From: Algoriphagus halophilus
GTDB lineage: Bacteria; Bacteroidota; Bacteroidia; Cytophagales; Cyclobacteriaceae
DNA length: 64,000 nt
Direction: 5' to 3'
NCBI RefSeq assembly: GCF_900129785.1
Contig: NZ_FSRC01000001.1
Coordinates: 372,001-436,000, forward strand
Below, in pieces: positions 17,154 through 26,700 of this stretch. A model generated the notes under the pieces. That model made no database searches, had not been told where the DNA came from, and saw nothing but the letters and a program-made list of their open reading frames with translations. Position numbers and translations under genes: made by a program. Each line of letters starts with the position of its first letter. The stretch's first letter is position 1.

Positions 17154-17715
17154 TGTTTCTCCTTTCGTTTGGTATTAGACAGGCAATTTTTTCTTTTAAG
17201 ACATTTCGGGCTCTGTTGAGCTGCGACTTGGAAGTGCTTTCGCTGATTCCAAGTAGTTCAGCTATTTCCTTGTGGGAATAACCTTCTATAGCATACAGGT
17301 TAAATACAGTTCTATATCCTACTGGTAAACTTTGGACCATTTCCATGAGCTCTTCAGTTTCCAAATGATTGAGTTCATAATTTTGATCCTGAAATTCAGC
17401 TTCATTTTCCATATTCACTTCCATCATTAGGTGTCTGTTACTCCTCAATGTCATGAGAGCCTGAGTGACGATGATTCGTTTCATCCAACCTTCGAAACTT
17501 CCCTTGTTCTGAAATTGGGGTAGCTTATCAAAAATTTTCATGAATCCCTCGATCATCACATCTTCCGCATGTTCCCGGTCTTTCAAATACCGGATGCAGA
17601 TGGCCAGAAATTTCCCCGAATACGAATCATACAGGTGCCGCTGGGCGGACCGATCACCTTTTAGGCATCCTTGTATTACTCTTGTCTCGGTAGAAAAATC
17701 GGTTCTGCTGAACAT
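17146..17715 (-). CDS. ECF-type RNA polymerase sigma factor
   Basis: A sigma-70 family extracytoplasmic-function factor, 189 aa. Region 2 is seen in DSYSGKFLAICIRYLKDREH and EDVMIEGFMKIFDKLPQF (the DV/DVxQE-like core-binding helix), and region 4 in LPVGYRTVFNLYAIEGYSHK followed by EIAELLGISESTSKSQLNRA, the -35-recognising helix-turn-helix. It is the first gene of a five-gene minus-strand unit: sigma factor, anti-sigma-like membrane protein, two barrels and a DUF4097 protein. Autoregulation is likely but no promoter is assigned. Confidence 0.95.
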   Translation of the reverse strand: MFSRTDFSTETRVIQGCLKGDRSAQRHLYDSYSGKFLAICIRYLKDREHAEDVMIEGFMKIFDKLPQFQNKGSFEGWMKRIIVTQALMTLRSNRHLMMEVNMENEAEFQDQNYELNHLETEELMEMVQSLPVGYRTVFNLYAIEGYSHKEIAELLGISESTSKSQLNRARNVLKEKIACLIPNERRNNG

Positions 17716-17888
17716 TACTAGTGGCTTTCAATTAGGTAGATGCAAAGCTTGAAAGAATGGTTGCTTCAGTGTGTGAAAAAAAAATAATATTTTTTTGATT
17801 TCTCTATAAAAATACTCGTAAAATATTGATTTATAATTAATTATAGTTTTTAATCTTTCTTAGTTAATTGGGAAATAAAAACCATATT

Positions 17889-18347
17889 TTAATAATATGC
17901 CTTATAATTGATGAGGATGTCCAATAAGGTCCATTCATTTTCCTTCACCGTAACTGGTTGTATATTTCCCTCCCCGTCGAAGATACTTGCGAATAATCCA
18001 TCTTCTTCTACAGTCAGTACCGTGTACCTGCCTGGGCTAAGGTCTACTGCATATTTTCCTGTCCCATCGGTTTTTACTTCTTTGATCTTGGTGGTAGCTA
18101 TGGAACTGATTAAGCCTTCTTCCACTTTTACATCCGAAATATTAGTCAATGGAAAAATATGGAGGGTTCGCTCTACCTTTTTTGCCCCTTTTTCGGGATC
18201 CTCTCCATCTTGGATCATAGGCATCTGATTCCCTTCTATCCAGGTGATGGTTCCAATAATGCCCTGACCTTCCGGTTGGTAAGGTTTACACTGGAAAAAT
18301 AGCAGTATGGGTAGGAAAAAGGAGAGTATTTTTACTAATTTTTTCAT
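17889..18347 (-). CDS. Lipoprotein with carboxypeptidase-regulatory-like fold
   Basis: A 152-aa exported lipoprotein: the signal peptide ends in the lipobox LLFFQC. The mature part reads as a small beta-sandwich (GIIGTITWIEGNQMPMI; VKTDGTGKYAVDLSPGRYTV), which is the pattern of carboxypeptidase-regulatory-like/transthyretin-like domains found in many Bacteroidota surface proteins. No catalytic motif is seen. It lies alone between the sigma operon start and the MBL-hydrolase gene, all on the minus strand. Function unknown. Confidence 0.7.
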   Translation of the reverse strand: MKKLVKILSFFLPILLFFQCKPYQPEGQGIIGTITWIEGNQMPMIQDGEDPEKGAKKVERTLHIFPLTNISDVKVEEGLISSIATTKIKEVKTDGTGKYAVDLSPGRYTVLTVEEDGLFASIFDGEGNIQPVTVKENEWTLLDILINYKAYY

Positions 18348-18376
18348 TTTAATAAGGGGGAGTTCCTATTTAGTTT

Positions 18377-19777
18377 TTAAATATTTTCAAATAGCAGAAA
18401 CGATTCCAAATACTGAGGAAGGATAGTTCGCCATCCCAATTCTTCATGGAGTTTTTGTCCCAAAACACTGGCACTTTTTTCTTCCCCATGAATGATAAAT
18501 GCGATTTTAGGTTTTTCGATAAAACCTTCTGCCCAGTCCATCAATTCATTTTGGTCTGCATGTGCTGAGAGCCCATCGATTTGATAGATTTTGGCCTTCA
18601 CAGGAACTTCTCGACCATAAATCCGAATTTCAGGTTCTCCTTCCAATAATCTCCTTCCTCGGGTGCCCTCCGCCTGGTACCCCACAAATACCACCCCATT
18701 CTTTTCGTCAGGTAAATGGTGAAATAAGTGGTGAAGAACCCTACCCCCGGTTGCCATCCCACTCGCAGAAATAATAATGGCATTCCCTCGGTATTCATTG
18801 AGTGAACGGGACTGCTCTTGTTTTTGGAAATAATGAAGTTGGGGGTGATCAAATGGATGATTGTTATCATCCTCTAAAACAGCAGTCAATTGGTGATCAC
18901 TTTTGAAGTCCAGGTAAAGTTTAGTCGCATTGATGGCCATTGGAGAGTCCAGGAAAATCGGGGCTTTAGGGATTTTCCCTTTTTCCATTAGCTGGAATAA
19001 ATAATACATCACCAATTGGGTTCTGCCCACCGCAAAAGCCGGAATAATCACCAATCCACCTCGATCAAAGGTGTCTCTAATGGCCCTTCCCAATTCTTCC
19101 TCAGGTTTGACTGGAGGACTTACCCGATCACCATACGTGGATTCAATCCACAAAATGTCAGCTTTTGGTATCCGGGAAGGAGGGTACAAAATAGGGTCAT
19201 GGTATCTGCCTAAGTCCCCTGAGAACACTAATTTCTTTTCCTGTTCTTTCCCTTTTACTAGTATTTTCACAATAGATGCTCCTAAAATATGTCCAGCATG
19301 GTAATAGGTAACCGTTACATCTGGATGGATCGAAAAAGGCCTTTCAAATTCCTGAGGAACCAGTTTGGGGAATACGGCTTCTGCATCCTCTTGTGTATAG
19401 AGGGGTTGTGGATTGTCATGTTTTGAATAGCCCTTTTTTCTTGCGTATTCAGCTTCCTCTTCTTGTAGCTTACCTGAATCCAATAATAAGATTTTGGCTA
19501 ATTCAGCGGTTGCTTCTGTACAATAGATAGGGCCTGAAAAACCCTGCTTGACTAATTTGGGTAAATAGCCTATATGATCTAGGTGCGCATGAGTAAGTAC
19601 AATGGCTTCCATCTCCATAGGAGGCATAGGGAATTTATCCCAGTTTCGGTCTCGAAGTTCTCGATTTCCTTGGTATAGTCCACAATCCACCAAAAATTCA
19701 AATTCTCCTAAGTCAATTAGGTATTTGGATCCGGTGACTGCCCCAGCCCCTCCCAAAAATTTTACTGTAACATCCAT
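18377..19777 (-). CDS. MBL-fold/beta-CASP RNA-processing-type hydrolase
   Basis: A 466-aa zinc hydrolase of the metallo-beta-lactamase/beta-CASP group (CPSF-73/KH-less archaeal-type exonuclease relatives). The MBL motif is THAHLDH (His63, His65, Asp67, His68), with DCGLYQG before it and the HAGHILGASI motif after. The beta-CASP part has IPAFAVGRTQ, and the C-terminal RNA-specificity domain has SASGMATGGR and SAHADQNEL. I start at the ATG at 19777: the longer frame to 19825 would run through the pspC terminator and adds no homologous sequence. Nucleic-acid substrates are probable from family knowledge. Confidence 0.92.
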   Translation of the reverse strand: MDVTVKFLGGAGAVTGSKYLIDLGEFEFLVDCGLYQGNRELRDRNWDKFPMPPMEMEAIVLTHAHLDHIGYLPKLVKQGFSGPIYCTEATAELAKILLLDSGKLQEEEAEYARKKGYSKHDNPQPLYTQEDAEAVFPKLVPQEFERPFSIHPDVTVTYYHAGHILGASIVKILVKGKEQEKKLVFSGDLGRYHDPILYPPSRIPKADILWIESTYGDRVSPPVKPEEELGRAIRDTFDRGGLVIIPAFAVGRTQLVMYYLFQLMEKGKIPKAPIFLDSPMAINATKLYLDFKSDHQLTAVLEDDNNHPFDHPQLHYFQKQEQSRSLNEYRGNAIIISASGMATGGRVLHHLFHHLPDEKNGVVFVGYQAEGTRGRRLLEGEPEIRIYGREVPVKAKIYQIDGLSAHADQNELMDWAEGFIEKPKIAFIIHGEEKSASVLGQKLHEELGWRTILPQYLESFLLFENI

Positions 19778-19807
19778 TGTTATTGGGTTTTTGAAAATAG
19801 AAGTTAC

Positions 19808-19836
19808 AAAAAAAGAGGCATCCAATTGGATACCTC
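19808..19836 (-). terminator. Terminator of the PadR-PspC unit
   Basis: On the minus strand GAGGTATCC-AATT-GGATGCCTC folds as a 9-bp stem (one G-U pair) and is followed by seven T residues. It lies 38 bases after the PspC-protein stop. Confidence 0.88.
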
Positions 19837-19873
19837 TCCTATTTTAAAACTGAGATTTTGGATCCCGTTCCAC

Positions 19874-21829
19874 TTATTGAGAAATACTATCTGCTTTTTG
19901 TAAGTACTTCGCCTTGCTGATACTGTCCAATTGTGCTCGAGAAAGCGAATCCAGATACACTTCTTCCGCGTCATCTTCCTCCTCTTCGTTGTCATCATTA
20001 CATGTGACACAAACCAGTCCAGCCTCATTAAATACCCAGACATTTCGCTGATTTACCTGGGAGGATCTATAACCATTTCTATAGATGGTATTTCTGATGA
20101 TTTCTAGCAGTGATCGTTCCATAATGAAAGGCTTTTCATAAGGGATATTAAGTACCAAGTTTACTTTTTGATCTCTAAACGTCCCAAGGGAATTGACATC
20201 AAAGCCTTCGTCAAAGGTTACCACAGAATCCCTAACGGCATAGTTGTATACGATTTGCTCGGCATTTTCCATGGCCTCTGCTTTAGACCTTCCTCTGGAG
20301 AAAGCGTCTTTTGTCAAGGTTACCAAAGAGTCTGAAGTTCCTTCCAATCTCAAGCTTACTCGATTGAATGTAGCTTCTTCACTGATAGGGTTTAGGTTTA
20401 AAATCATCGTACCTGCAGTAACCGGCAATACTTCTTCACTCTTAAACCAGTTCTCAGATTTGAACAGTGCTACAATTCTAGGAATCTGGAATCCGCAAAT
20501 TCCAATACACAATAACCAAAGACCTAAGGCTACCAAGCCGAATCTTCCCCCAATGATGCTTTTCTTAGCAAGGACACTTAAACCTAATAGTAATAAGATA
20601 ATACCAGGAATAACCAATAAGAAAGAAGCTGCTACTACCAACCAAACAGGGACTAGATTAGAGAACAATTCAATTGGGAAATTATCCATCACCATTACAT
20701 AGTCGTCATTGGTGAAGATTCCAAAATAAACACCCAAGGCGATCAATGGAGCGATTGTTATGACAATTCCCAAGAAGAATACGAAGAGTCCAAATAACAC
20801 CCGGATTACCGCTAATACTGCTCTTCCTACCGGTCCAAGCGCTTTTCCGATTGCTTCGATTACTTGTCCGATAATTCTAAAAGGAGTTAGTAAAATCTTT
20901 CTGGTATTTGATTCAGGAATAGGAGGGATGGGGTTTTGGCTCTCCTTCACAGTCGTATCTATATTGTCCAAAGTGATTTCACCACCTTTCATTTGGATTC
21001 GTTCGGTAATCGAACTGGCCACAGGGGTGATAATCCATAGTACCAAGTAGATTAAGAATCCGGATCCTCCGGCCAAAATCAGCAATACAAAGGCAAGTCT
21101 GGTCCAAATTACTTCTATTCCAAAGTATGCAGCTAACCCTGAAGCGACTCCTCCTAAGACTTTGTCATCAGGGTTTCGATAAAGTTTTTTGATGTTTTTA
21201 TCCTCTTTTACATCATATGACACAGGTAAGATGACCCAAAGTACGATATAAGCCACCACTGCAATGAAGCCAAAACTGAAGTTGAACCTAAAGTTGTCAA
21301 ATGGCATGATATCGAATAGACCTGGGTTTAATCGGATGTTACCACTGAACAATACCAATATCGCAATCAACCGGGTCCATAAGGGATCTATGGCAAAGTA
21401 TTGGGCGATACCAGCACAGACACCTCCAATAATCTTTTTGTTTTCAAGTCGTACTAATTTTTTATATCCTCCTTTTTCTCCTTGTTGGGGAGTGACATAT
21501 TTATAGTAGTCTTCATCTTTTGGGTTGGCTTGCTGCTCATACTCCTCTTCCATTTTTTCTTCCTCCACGGTAGCGAAGTCAGCTATGGTTCCCATTTTTT
21601 CAATGAGTTTGTCCACATTTTCTGCGGTGATGACCTGCTTGTTGTTTTTGAGGTTAGACAAGAAAATCTCAGCGATCCGATTTTCGATATCGGAGATGAT
21701 CTCATGATTGTCCTTATAGGAAGAAAAATGCTTATTGATCGCATCGAGGTATTTCCGAAGCGTATCGTATCCGTCTTCTTCAATGTGGAAGAGAATTCCA
21801 CTGATGTTAATGCTTATTGTCTTTTTCAT
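19874..21829 (-). CDS. PspC-domain membrane protein (two PspC domains)
   Basis: A 651-aa envelope-stress-type membrane protein. The N-terminus (about 80 aa, MKKTISINISGILFHIEEDG onward) is the small domain that often precedes PspC in Bacteroidota. Two PspC domains follow, each with the GGVCAG/GGVASG motif and a membrane helix (NKKIIGGVCAGIAQYF; DDKVLGGVASGLAAYF). Several more membrane segments come next, then a soluble part, ending in an acidic tail (NDDNEEEEDDAEEVYLDS). It lies 85 bases downstream of a PadR-type regulator and ends at a clear terminator. PadR-PspC pairing is common in this phylum and suggests repression relieved under stress; the signal is unknown. Confidence 0.88.
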   Translation of the reverse strand: MKKTISINISGILFHIEEDGYDTLRKYLDAINKHFSSYKDNHEIISDIENRIAEIFLSNLKNNKQVITAENVDKLIEKMGTIADFATVEEEKMEEEYEQQANPKDEDYYKYVTPQQGEKGGYKKLVRLENKKIIGGVCAGIAQYFAIDPLWTRLIAILVLFSGNIRLNPGLFDIMPFDNFRFNFSFGFIAVVAYIVLWVILPVSYDVKEDKNIKKLYRNPDDKVLGGVASGLAAYFGIEVIWTRLAFVLLILAGGSGFLIYLVLWIITPVASSITERIQMKGGEITLDNIDTTVKESQNPIPPIPESNTRKILLTPFRIIGQVIEAIGKALGPVGRAVLAVIRVLFGLFVFFLGIVITIAPLIALGVYFGIFTNDDYVMVMDNFPIELFSNLVPVWLVVAASFLLVIPGIILLLLGLSVLAKKSIIGGRFGLVALGLWLLCIGICGFQIPRIVALFKSENWFKSEEVLPVTAGTMILNLNPISEEATFNRVSLRLEGTSDSLVTLTKDAFSRGRSKAEAMENAEQIVYNYAVRDSVVTFDEGFDVNSLGTFRDQKVNLVLNIPYEKPFIMERSLLEIIRNTIYRNGYRSSQVNQRNVWVFNEAGLVCVTCNDDNEEEEDDAEEVYLDSLSRAQLDSISKAKYLQKADSISQ

Positions 21830-21914
21830 GTGTTGTTCAATTTAGAGGGTTGCCACATGTCCGCCTGTAAGGAACTTCAACAGATTCTGGAATGTGCTTC
21901 TCAATTTCATAGGT

Positions 21915-22244
21915 TCAATTCTTAGAGGTGATTTCTTGCGTGGAATTGACTAACGAGGTCCAGGTTTCTGAAAGCGTACCTAGAAATTCTTTACCTTCCT
22001 CGGTAATGGAATAATATTTTCGAGGAGGTCCCGATTCAGATTCAACCCAGCGGTATTGAACTAGTGAAGCAGACTTGAGTCTGTTGAGTAGGGGATATAG
22101 TGTGCCTTCTACTACGATCATCTGAACTTGGGTAAGTTCATCGATCAAGTCTGAAGTATATACCTCACCCCGAGAGATAATGTGCAAAACGCAAAACTCT
22201 AAGAGCCCTTTGCGCATTTGAATCTGTGTGTTGGCGACATTCAT
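21915..22244 (-). CDS. PadR family transcriptional regulator
   Basis: A 109-aa winged-helix repressor. I start at the ATG at 22244 (MNVANTQIQMRKGLLEFCVL) because the PadR fold begins there; an open extension to 22298 is basic and unlike the family. The winged helix shows GEVYTSDLIDELTQVQMIVV, then EGTLYPLLNRLKSASLVQYR, the wing SGPPRKYYSITEEG, and a short C-terminal dimerisation helix. It precedes the PspC gene in one unit, and a perfect 14-bp palindrome lies about 125 bases upstream as a candidate operator. Confidence 0.93.
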   Translation of the reverse strand: MNVANTQIQMRKGLLEFCVLHIISRGEVYTSDLIDELTQVQMIVVEGTLYPLLNRLKSASLVQYRWVESESGPPRKYYSITEEGKEFLGTLSETWTSLVNSTQEITSKN

Positions 22245-22369
22245 AGTAAGGTGATTTTTTTTCCTTGCTTTTGGAAAATTTGATTTCCGTTTCCTCATTT
22301 GTTAGAAAAATGATACCAATCTTTTCTAAGCTACCTTGTATAACCTAATTCCTTGCTATAAAAAGCTAG

Positions 22370-22383
22370 TTTGGTATACCAAA
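22370..22383. promoter_or_regulatory. 14-bp palindrome, candidate PadR operator
   Basis: TTTGGTATACCAAA is a perfect palindrome in the divergent region between padR and the PorV-like gene. A related half-site (GATACCAA) lies at 22312-22319. The size and symmetry suit a dimeric winged-helix repressor; binding by the adjacent PadR is inferred. Confidence 0.5.
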
Positions 22384-22599
22384 TCCGGAATAATCCTACC
22401 ATAGAGCCTTTATTTGCACTTTTTGAATTTTTAAAATCTTTGAAAAAAAATATGGGCAAAAGTGTAACATTTTATTTCTGCTGAAAAAACTGCAACATAG
22501 TGAACAGAAATATGTACGATGGCGTACAGTGTATCGATTCTTTAAAAGAAAAAAGCCAACAACTATTAACGGCTTAGATATTTACTTTATTTTGGTTTT
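22384..22599. other. Intergenic region upstream of the PorV-like gene
   Basis: With the preceding palindrome this is a roughly 355-base divergent region (22245-22599). It is AT-rich and holds a weak inverted repeat GTACG-ATGG-CGTAC at 22514-22527. No gene or RNA is recognisable. The promoters for both flanking units should lie here. Confidence 0.4.
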
Positions 22600-23730
22600 G
22601 TGAAAATCACTAGACTTTTAATAGGTGTTCTAATTTTCTTGCCTTCACTGATGCTTTTTAGTATCAGGGCTGGTTTTTCGCAATCCATTGCACCTAAATA
22701 TTCCAATGAATTTTTAAGTATTGGTGTTGGGGCTAGGGCCTTGGGAATGGGAGGCGCCCAGGTGGCAGCCTCGCGAGATGTAACTTCTGCTTATTGGAAC
22801 CCAGCGGCCCTGATGGGGATTCAACATAAATATGAATTTACCTTAATGCATTCCGAATATTTTGCCGGTGTGGCCCAATACGATTACCTGGGTTTCTCTA
22901 CACCTATCAAAAATGAAAGCCAAGTGGCTATTTCATTAATCAGATTTGGAGTGGACGATATTCCAGATACCAGATTTTTATACGATGCAAATGGCGCCTT
23001 AAATTATAACAATATCCAATTTTTTAATGCTGCGGATTATGCCTTGTTGTTGAGTTATGCACGGGATCTCTCGGATAAATTTAAAGTGGGAGCAAATGCC
23101 AAAGTCATTCACCGAAATGTTGGAAAGTTTGCTCAGGCATGGGGCTTTGGTTTAGATATAGGAGGTATTTACATTCATAAAAAATTGACCTTAGGGTTAA
23201 TGGTGAGGGATATTACCACCACCTTCAATGCTTGGTCTCATGATGCAGAGTTGGTACGTGATATCTATTCCCTGACAGATAATGAAATCCCTATAAACTC
23301 CGTGGAGCTTACCCTTCCAAGAGCCATTGGAAGTATTGCCTATGATTGGAAATTGGGTACAAATTTCAGCTTATTGACCGTGGCGGATTTGGATATGACT
23401 TTTGATGGCAACAGGAATACCCTAATCCATAATTCGGTATTTAGTATTGATCCCAGGCTAGGGATTGAGGCTGGTTTTCAGCGAATTGCTTATTTAAGGG
23501 CAGGTATTGGGAACTTTCAATACATCAAAGATTTTGAAGGAAATGAATCCTTGAATATGCAACCAAGTATGGGGGTAGGAGTGGTTTTAAACGAAAAGTT
23601 CCAAATTGACTATGCCCTTTCAGATATAGGGAATGTGTCTGAAACTCCTTATTCTCATGTTTTTAGCGTGAAAGTAAGTTTGGAAAAATTGGACTCGGAA
23701 TTCAGGAAATTTAAAGGATGGGACCGATGA
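22600..23730 (+). CDS. PorV/PorQ-family outer-membrane protein (type IX secretion)
   Basis: A 376-aa outer-membrane beta-barrel of the PorV/PorQ family; PorV proteins receive type IX cargo at the cell surface and hand it to the sortase. The start is GTG at 22600, followed by a hydrophobic signal peptide ending AGFSQ. The family signature is visible just after: FLSIGVGARALGMGGAQVA, then DVTSAYWNPAAL. The gene's stop overlaps the start of a PorU-type sortase gene (ATGA), so the pair is translationally coupled. Because the partner is the long PorU variant, this is probably a paralogue (PorV2-like) rather than the core PorV; that point is inference. Confidence 0.85.
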   Translation: MKITRLLIGVLIFLPSLMLFSIRAGFSQSIAPKYSNEFLSIGVGARALGMGGAQVAASRDVTSAYWNPAALMGIQHKYEFTLMHSEYFAGVAQYDYLGFSTPIKNESQVAISLIRFGVDDIPDTRFLYDANGALNYNNIQFFNAADYALLLSYARDLSDKFKVGANAKVIHRNVGKFAQAWGFGLDIGGIYIHKKLTLGLMVRDITTTFNAWSHDAELVRDIYSLTDNEIPINSVELTLPRAIGSIAYDWKLGTNFSLLTVADLDMTFDGNRNTLIHNSVFSIDPRLGIEAGFQRIAYLRAGIGNFQYIKDFEGNESLNMQPSMGVGVVLNEKFQIDYALSDIGNVSETPYSHVFSVKVSLEKLDSEFRKFKGWDR

Positions 23731-26700
23731 AAAAATTGAAAACATGCTTCTTATTCCTTGGCTTATTGTTCTTAAGCAACCTTATCCAAGCCCAGCAATC
23801 TAATTGGTATACCTATAACCAGACCTATTATAAAATCCTGACAGCAAAAGATGGCATTTATAGAATCACTCCTGAAGTCCTAGCTGCGAATGGAGTAAAT
23901 GTGAATGCGGTTGATCCAAGGACGATCCGGCTTTACCATCGTGGGAAAGAAGTGGCTGTTTCTTTGGTTGGACAAGAGGATGGAAGATTTGATTCAGAAG
24001 ATTACCTGGACTTTTATGGATTAAGAAATGATGGAACATTAGATTCTTTGCTGTATACCAAGTTTGACCGCCTTCCAAATCCTTATTTCAATACTCATTC
24101 GGATAGTACTGCCTTTTTCTTGACCATCACTCCAGGAGAGTTTGGTCTACGAATGGCAGAACGCCCGGCTCCCGAAAACAACCTAGCTCAATTGACCAGC
24201 TTTGGGACGGAAAAATTAATGGCCTATGGAGAGCAATATTCATTAGGAGTAGGATATGCTTTTGATTTTAGGTTGTCCATTTATGATCAGGGGCAAGGAT
24301 GGATGAGTTCCATTATTACCAAAGGGAATACCCGAAGTTTCACATTGACCGATTTAGGGAATCCCAGCAATTCTGGACCTGCAACGCTCGAAATTGGATT
24401 AGTGGGACGTTCGTTGCATAATCATAGCACAAGGATTTCAGTGGGACCTACCGCTGCTTCCCAACGCTTGGTTCAAACGGAAAATTTCTACGGATATGAA
24501 TACCCCCAATTGACCTTACCTCTGACTATGGGGGATTTTAATGCCGATGGAAGTATTGTGATCAGCGTGCAATCCTCTGGAACGGAGGCAGCAGACAATG
24601 TTTCGGTTGCTTATACCAAAGTAATATTTCAGGAAAGGGTGGTGCAAGGAGATTTTTCTTCTAAACTATTCCTTGTGCCGCCAGGAAATCAGCAGATCTC
24701 CATTTCTCAATTGAATAGCAATTATGAGGCTTTTGAAATTTCCGATTACCGAAGGCCTGAGAAAGTAATACTTTCCAACACATCGAATCAACTCAGGTTC
24801 CGAGCGTCAGTGTCATCCGACAGCAGCAAAATTTGGCTTCAAAATGAGGAGACGATTCTTCCGGTCTCGAAACTAGAACCTGTACAGTTTAAGAATTACC
24901 TCACTCAGGAAGCAGATTATATTCTGGTGGGCCACCATATTTTGGAACAGGCCGCCAATCAGTATGAAAATCCACTACAGGCTTATGCGGCACATAGGGC
25001 TTCCCCTATGGGGGGAGGTTTTAAAACCATGACAGTCTTTATAGAGGATTTGTACAATCAATTTGCATATGGAGAAGAATCACCAACTGCTCTTTTTGAA
25101 TTTTTAAAAGCCTATTACCCCGTACACAAACCAAGTCACCTATTGTTAGCAGGAAGATCTTTGACCATGTATTCTACAGCCAGACAGGGAGGCGTTAACT
25201 ATTTTTATAGAAATAATCCTAGTGCTTTTACGTTTCAAAATCTGATTCCACCAGGAGGATATCCCATCTCTGATAATAATTATGTGGTAGGTTTGGACCC
25301 TTCCAATTTGGATGCACCCGCCATGGCTGTGGGAAGAATCCCTGCCAAAAACTCCCAGCATTTAGCCGATTATTTGGATAAAGCCATTGAAAAAGATGCT
25401 TTGGGTGTAACAGCACCTTGGCAAAAAGAATTGATTCACCTGAGTGGAGGGGTTTCCGAGTTTGAGTTGAACAGGTATTTCAATTACCTCAATGGATATA
25501 AAACCATTGCCGAAGGCTTGTATTTGGGAGGAAATGTGACCACTTATAGAAAGCGTTCTAATTCCACCATTGAATTGATTGACATTACAGGCGATCTCAA
25601 TGAAGGTCGATCTTTGGTGACATTTTTTGGACATGGGGCACCGACGGTCATTGATATTGAAATTGGATTTGCCTCAGATCCAACCTTGAATTACCAAAAC
25701 AAAGGAAAGTACCCCGTGATGCTTTTCAATGGTTGTGATTATGGAAGTGCCTTTGGTACCACCTATACCCAAGGGGAGGATTGGATCATTACTCCAGAAA
25801 AAGGCGCTTCTAATATAATGGCTAATACCTCTGTGGGAGTGGATGTCATCCTCAATCGATATTCAAATGCCTTTTATTCCAAGGCTTTTGCGGATAGTTC
25901 CAGTATTTACAAAACAGTAGGAGAGGTCAAGCAACTGGCAGAGGTGGATTTTGTAGAGAATTTTGGATTGGTTCCTCTAAGCTATTCCCATATGGAGCAA
26001 ATGGTTTTGCTTGGAGACCCTGGTACACGTATGTTTCCTGCAGATAAAGCAGATTATTCTTTAGATGCAACAGAAGTATTCTTTGAAAGCTTTGATGAAT
26101 CTCCCCTCAATGCCCTGTCAGATAGTATCAAATTGACTTTTGTGATTCGGAATATTGGCCTAGTGAATACTGATTCTGTTGCTTTTAGAATAAAGCGTAA
26201 GCTTCCAGATGGAACGGAAGTAGCCTTTGATCCGAAAGAAATACCCTACATCTCCAGAAAAGATACCTTGGAATTTTCGATTCCGAATATTGGTCTGAAT
26301 GCTGCAGGAGATAACACCTTTACGTTGGAGGTAAATCCGTCGAAATCTATCCCTGAAATGACTTTTGCCAATAATTCCATTTCTATAACCGAGTTTATTC
26401 CTTTGAGCGGTACCTTGAACCTGTTCCCCTTGGACTTTGGAATAGTTTCAGAAGCCAATGTGAATTTAATAGCCCAGATTCCTGGAAATCCCAAAAAGGA
26501 TCGAACCATTATTCTTCAATTGGATTCGGCTGCTAATTTCAATTCATCATATAGAAAGGAAATCAGGATTACTACTTCTGGAATAGCAGATTGGCCCGTG
26601 ACTTTGTTGTCGAATCAAGATTCCGTAACCTATTATTGGCGCACGAAATTTCAGGAACCTCAATTGGGTGAAACTGATTCCTGGACCGCTTCCAGCTTTT

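Noticed and set aside
20244..20702. 152-aa plus-strand frame within the PspC gene
   Set aside because: It is antisense to real coding sequence; its composition mirrors that gene's membrane segments.
22514..22527. GTACG-ATGG-CGTAC inverted repeat as an operator
   Set aside because: Only 5-bp arms and no second copy; too weak to list as a site by itself.
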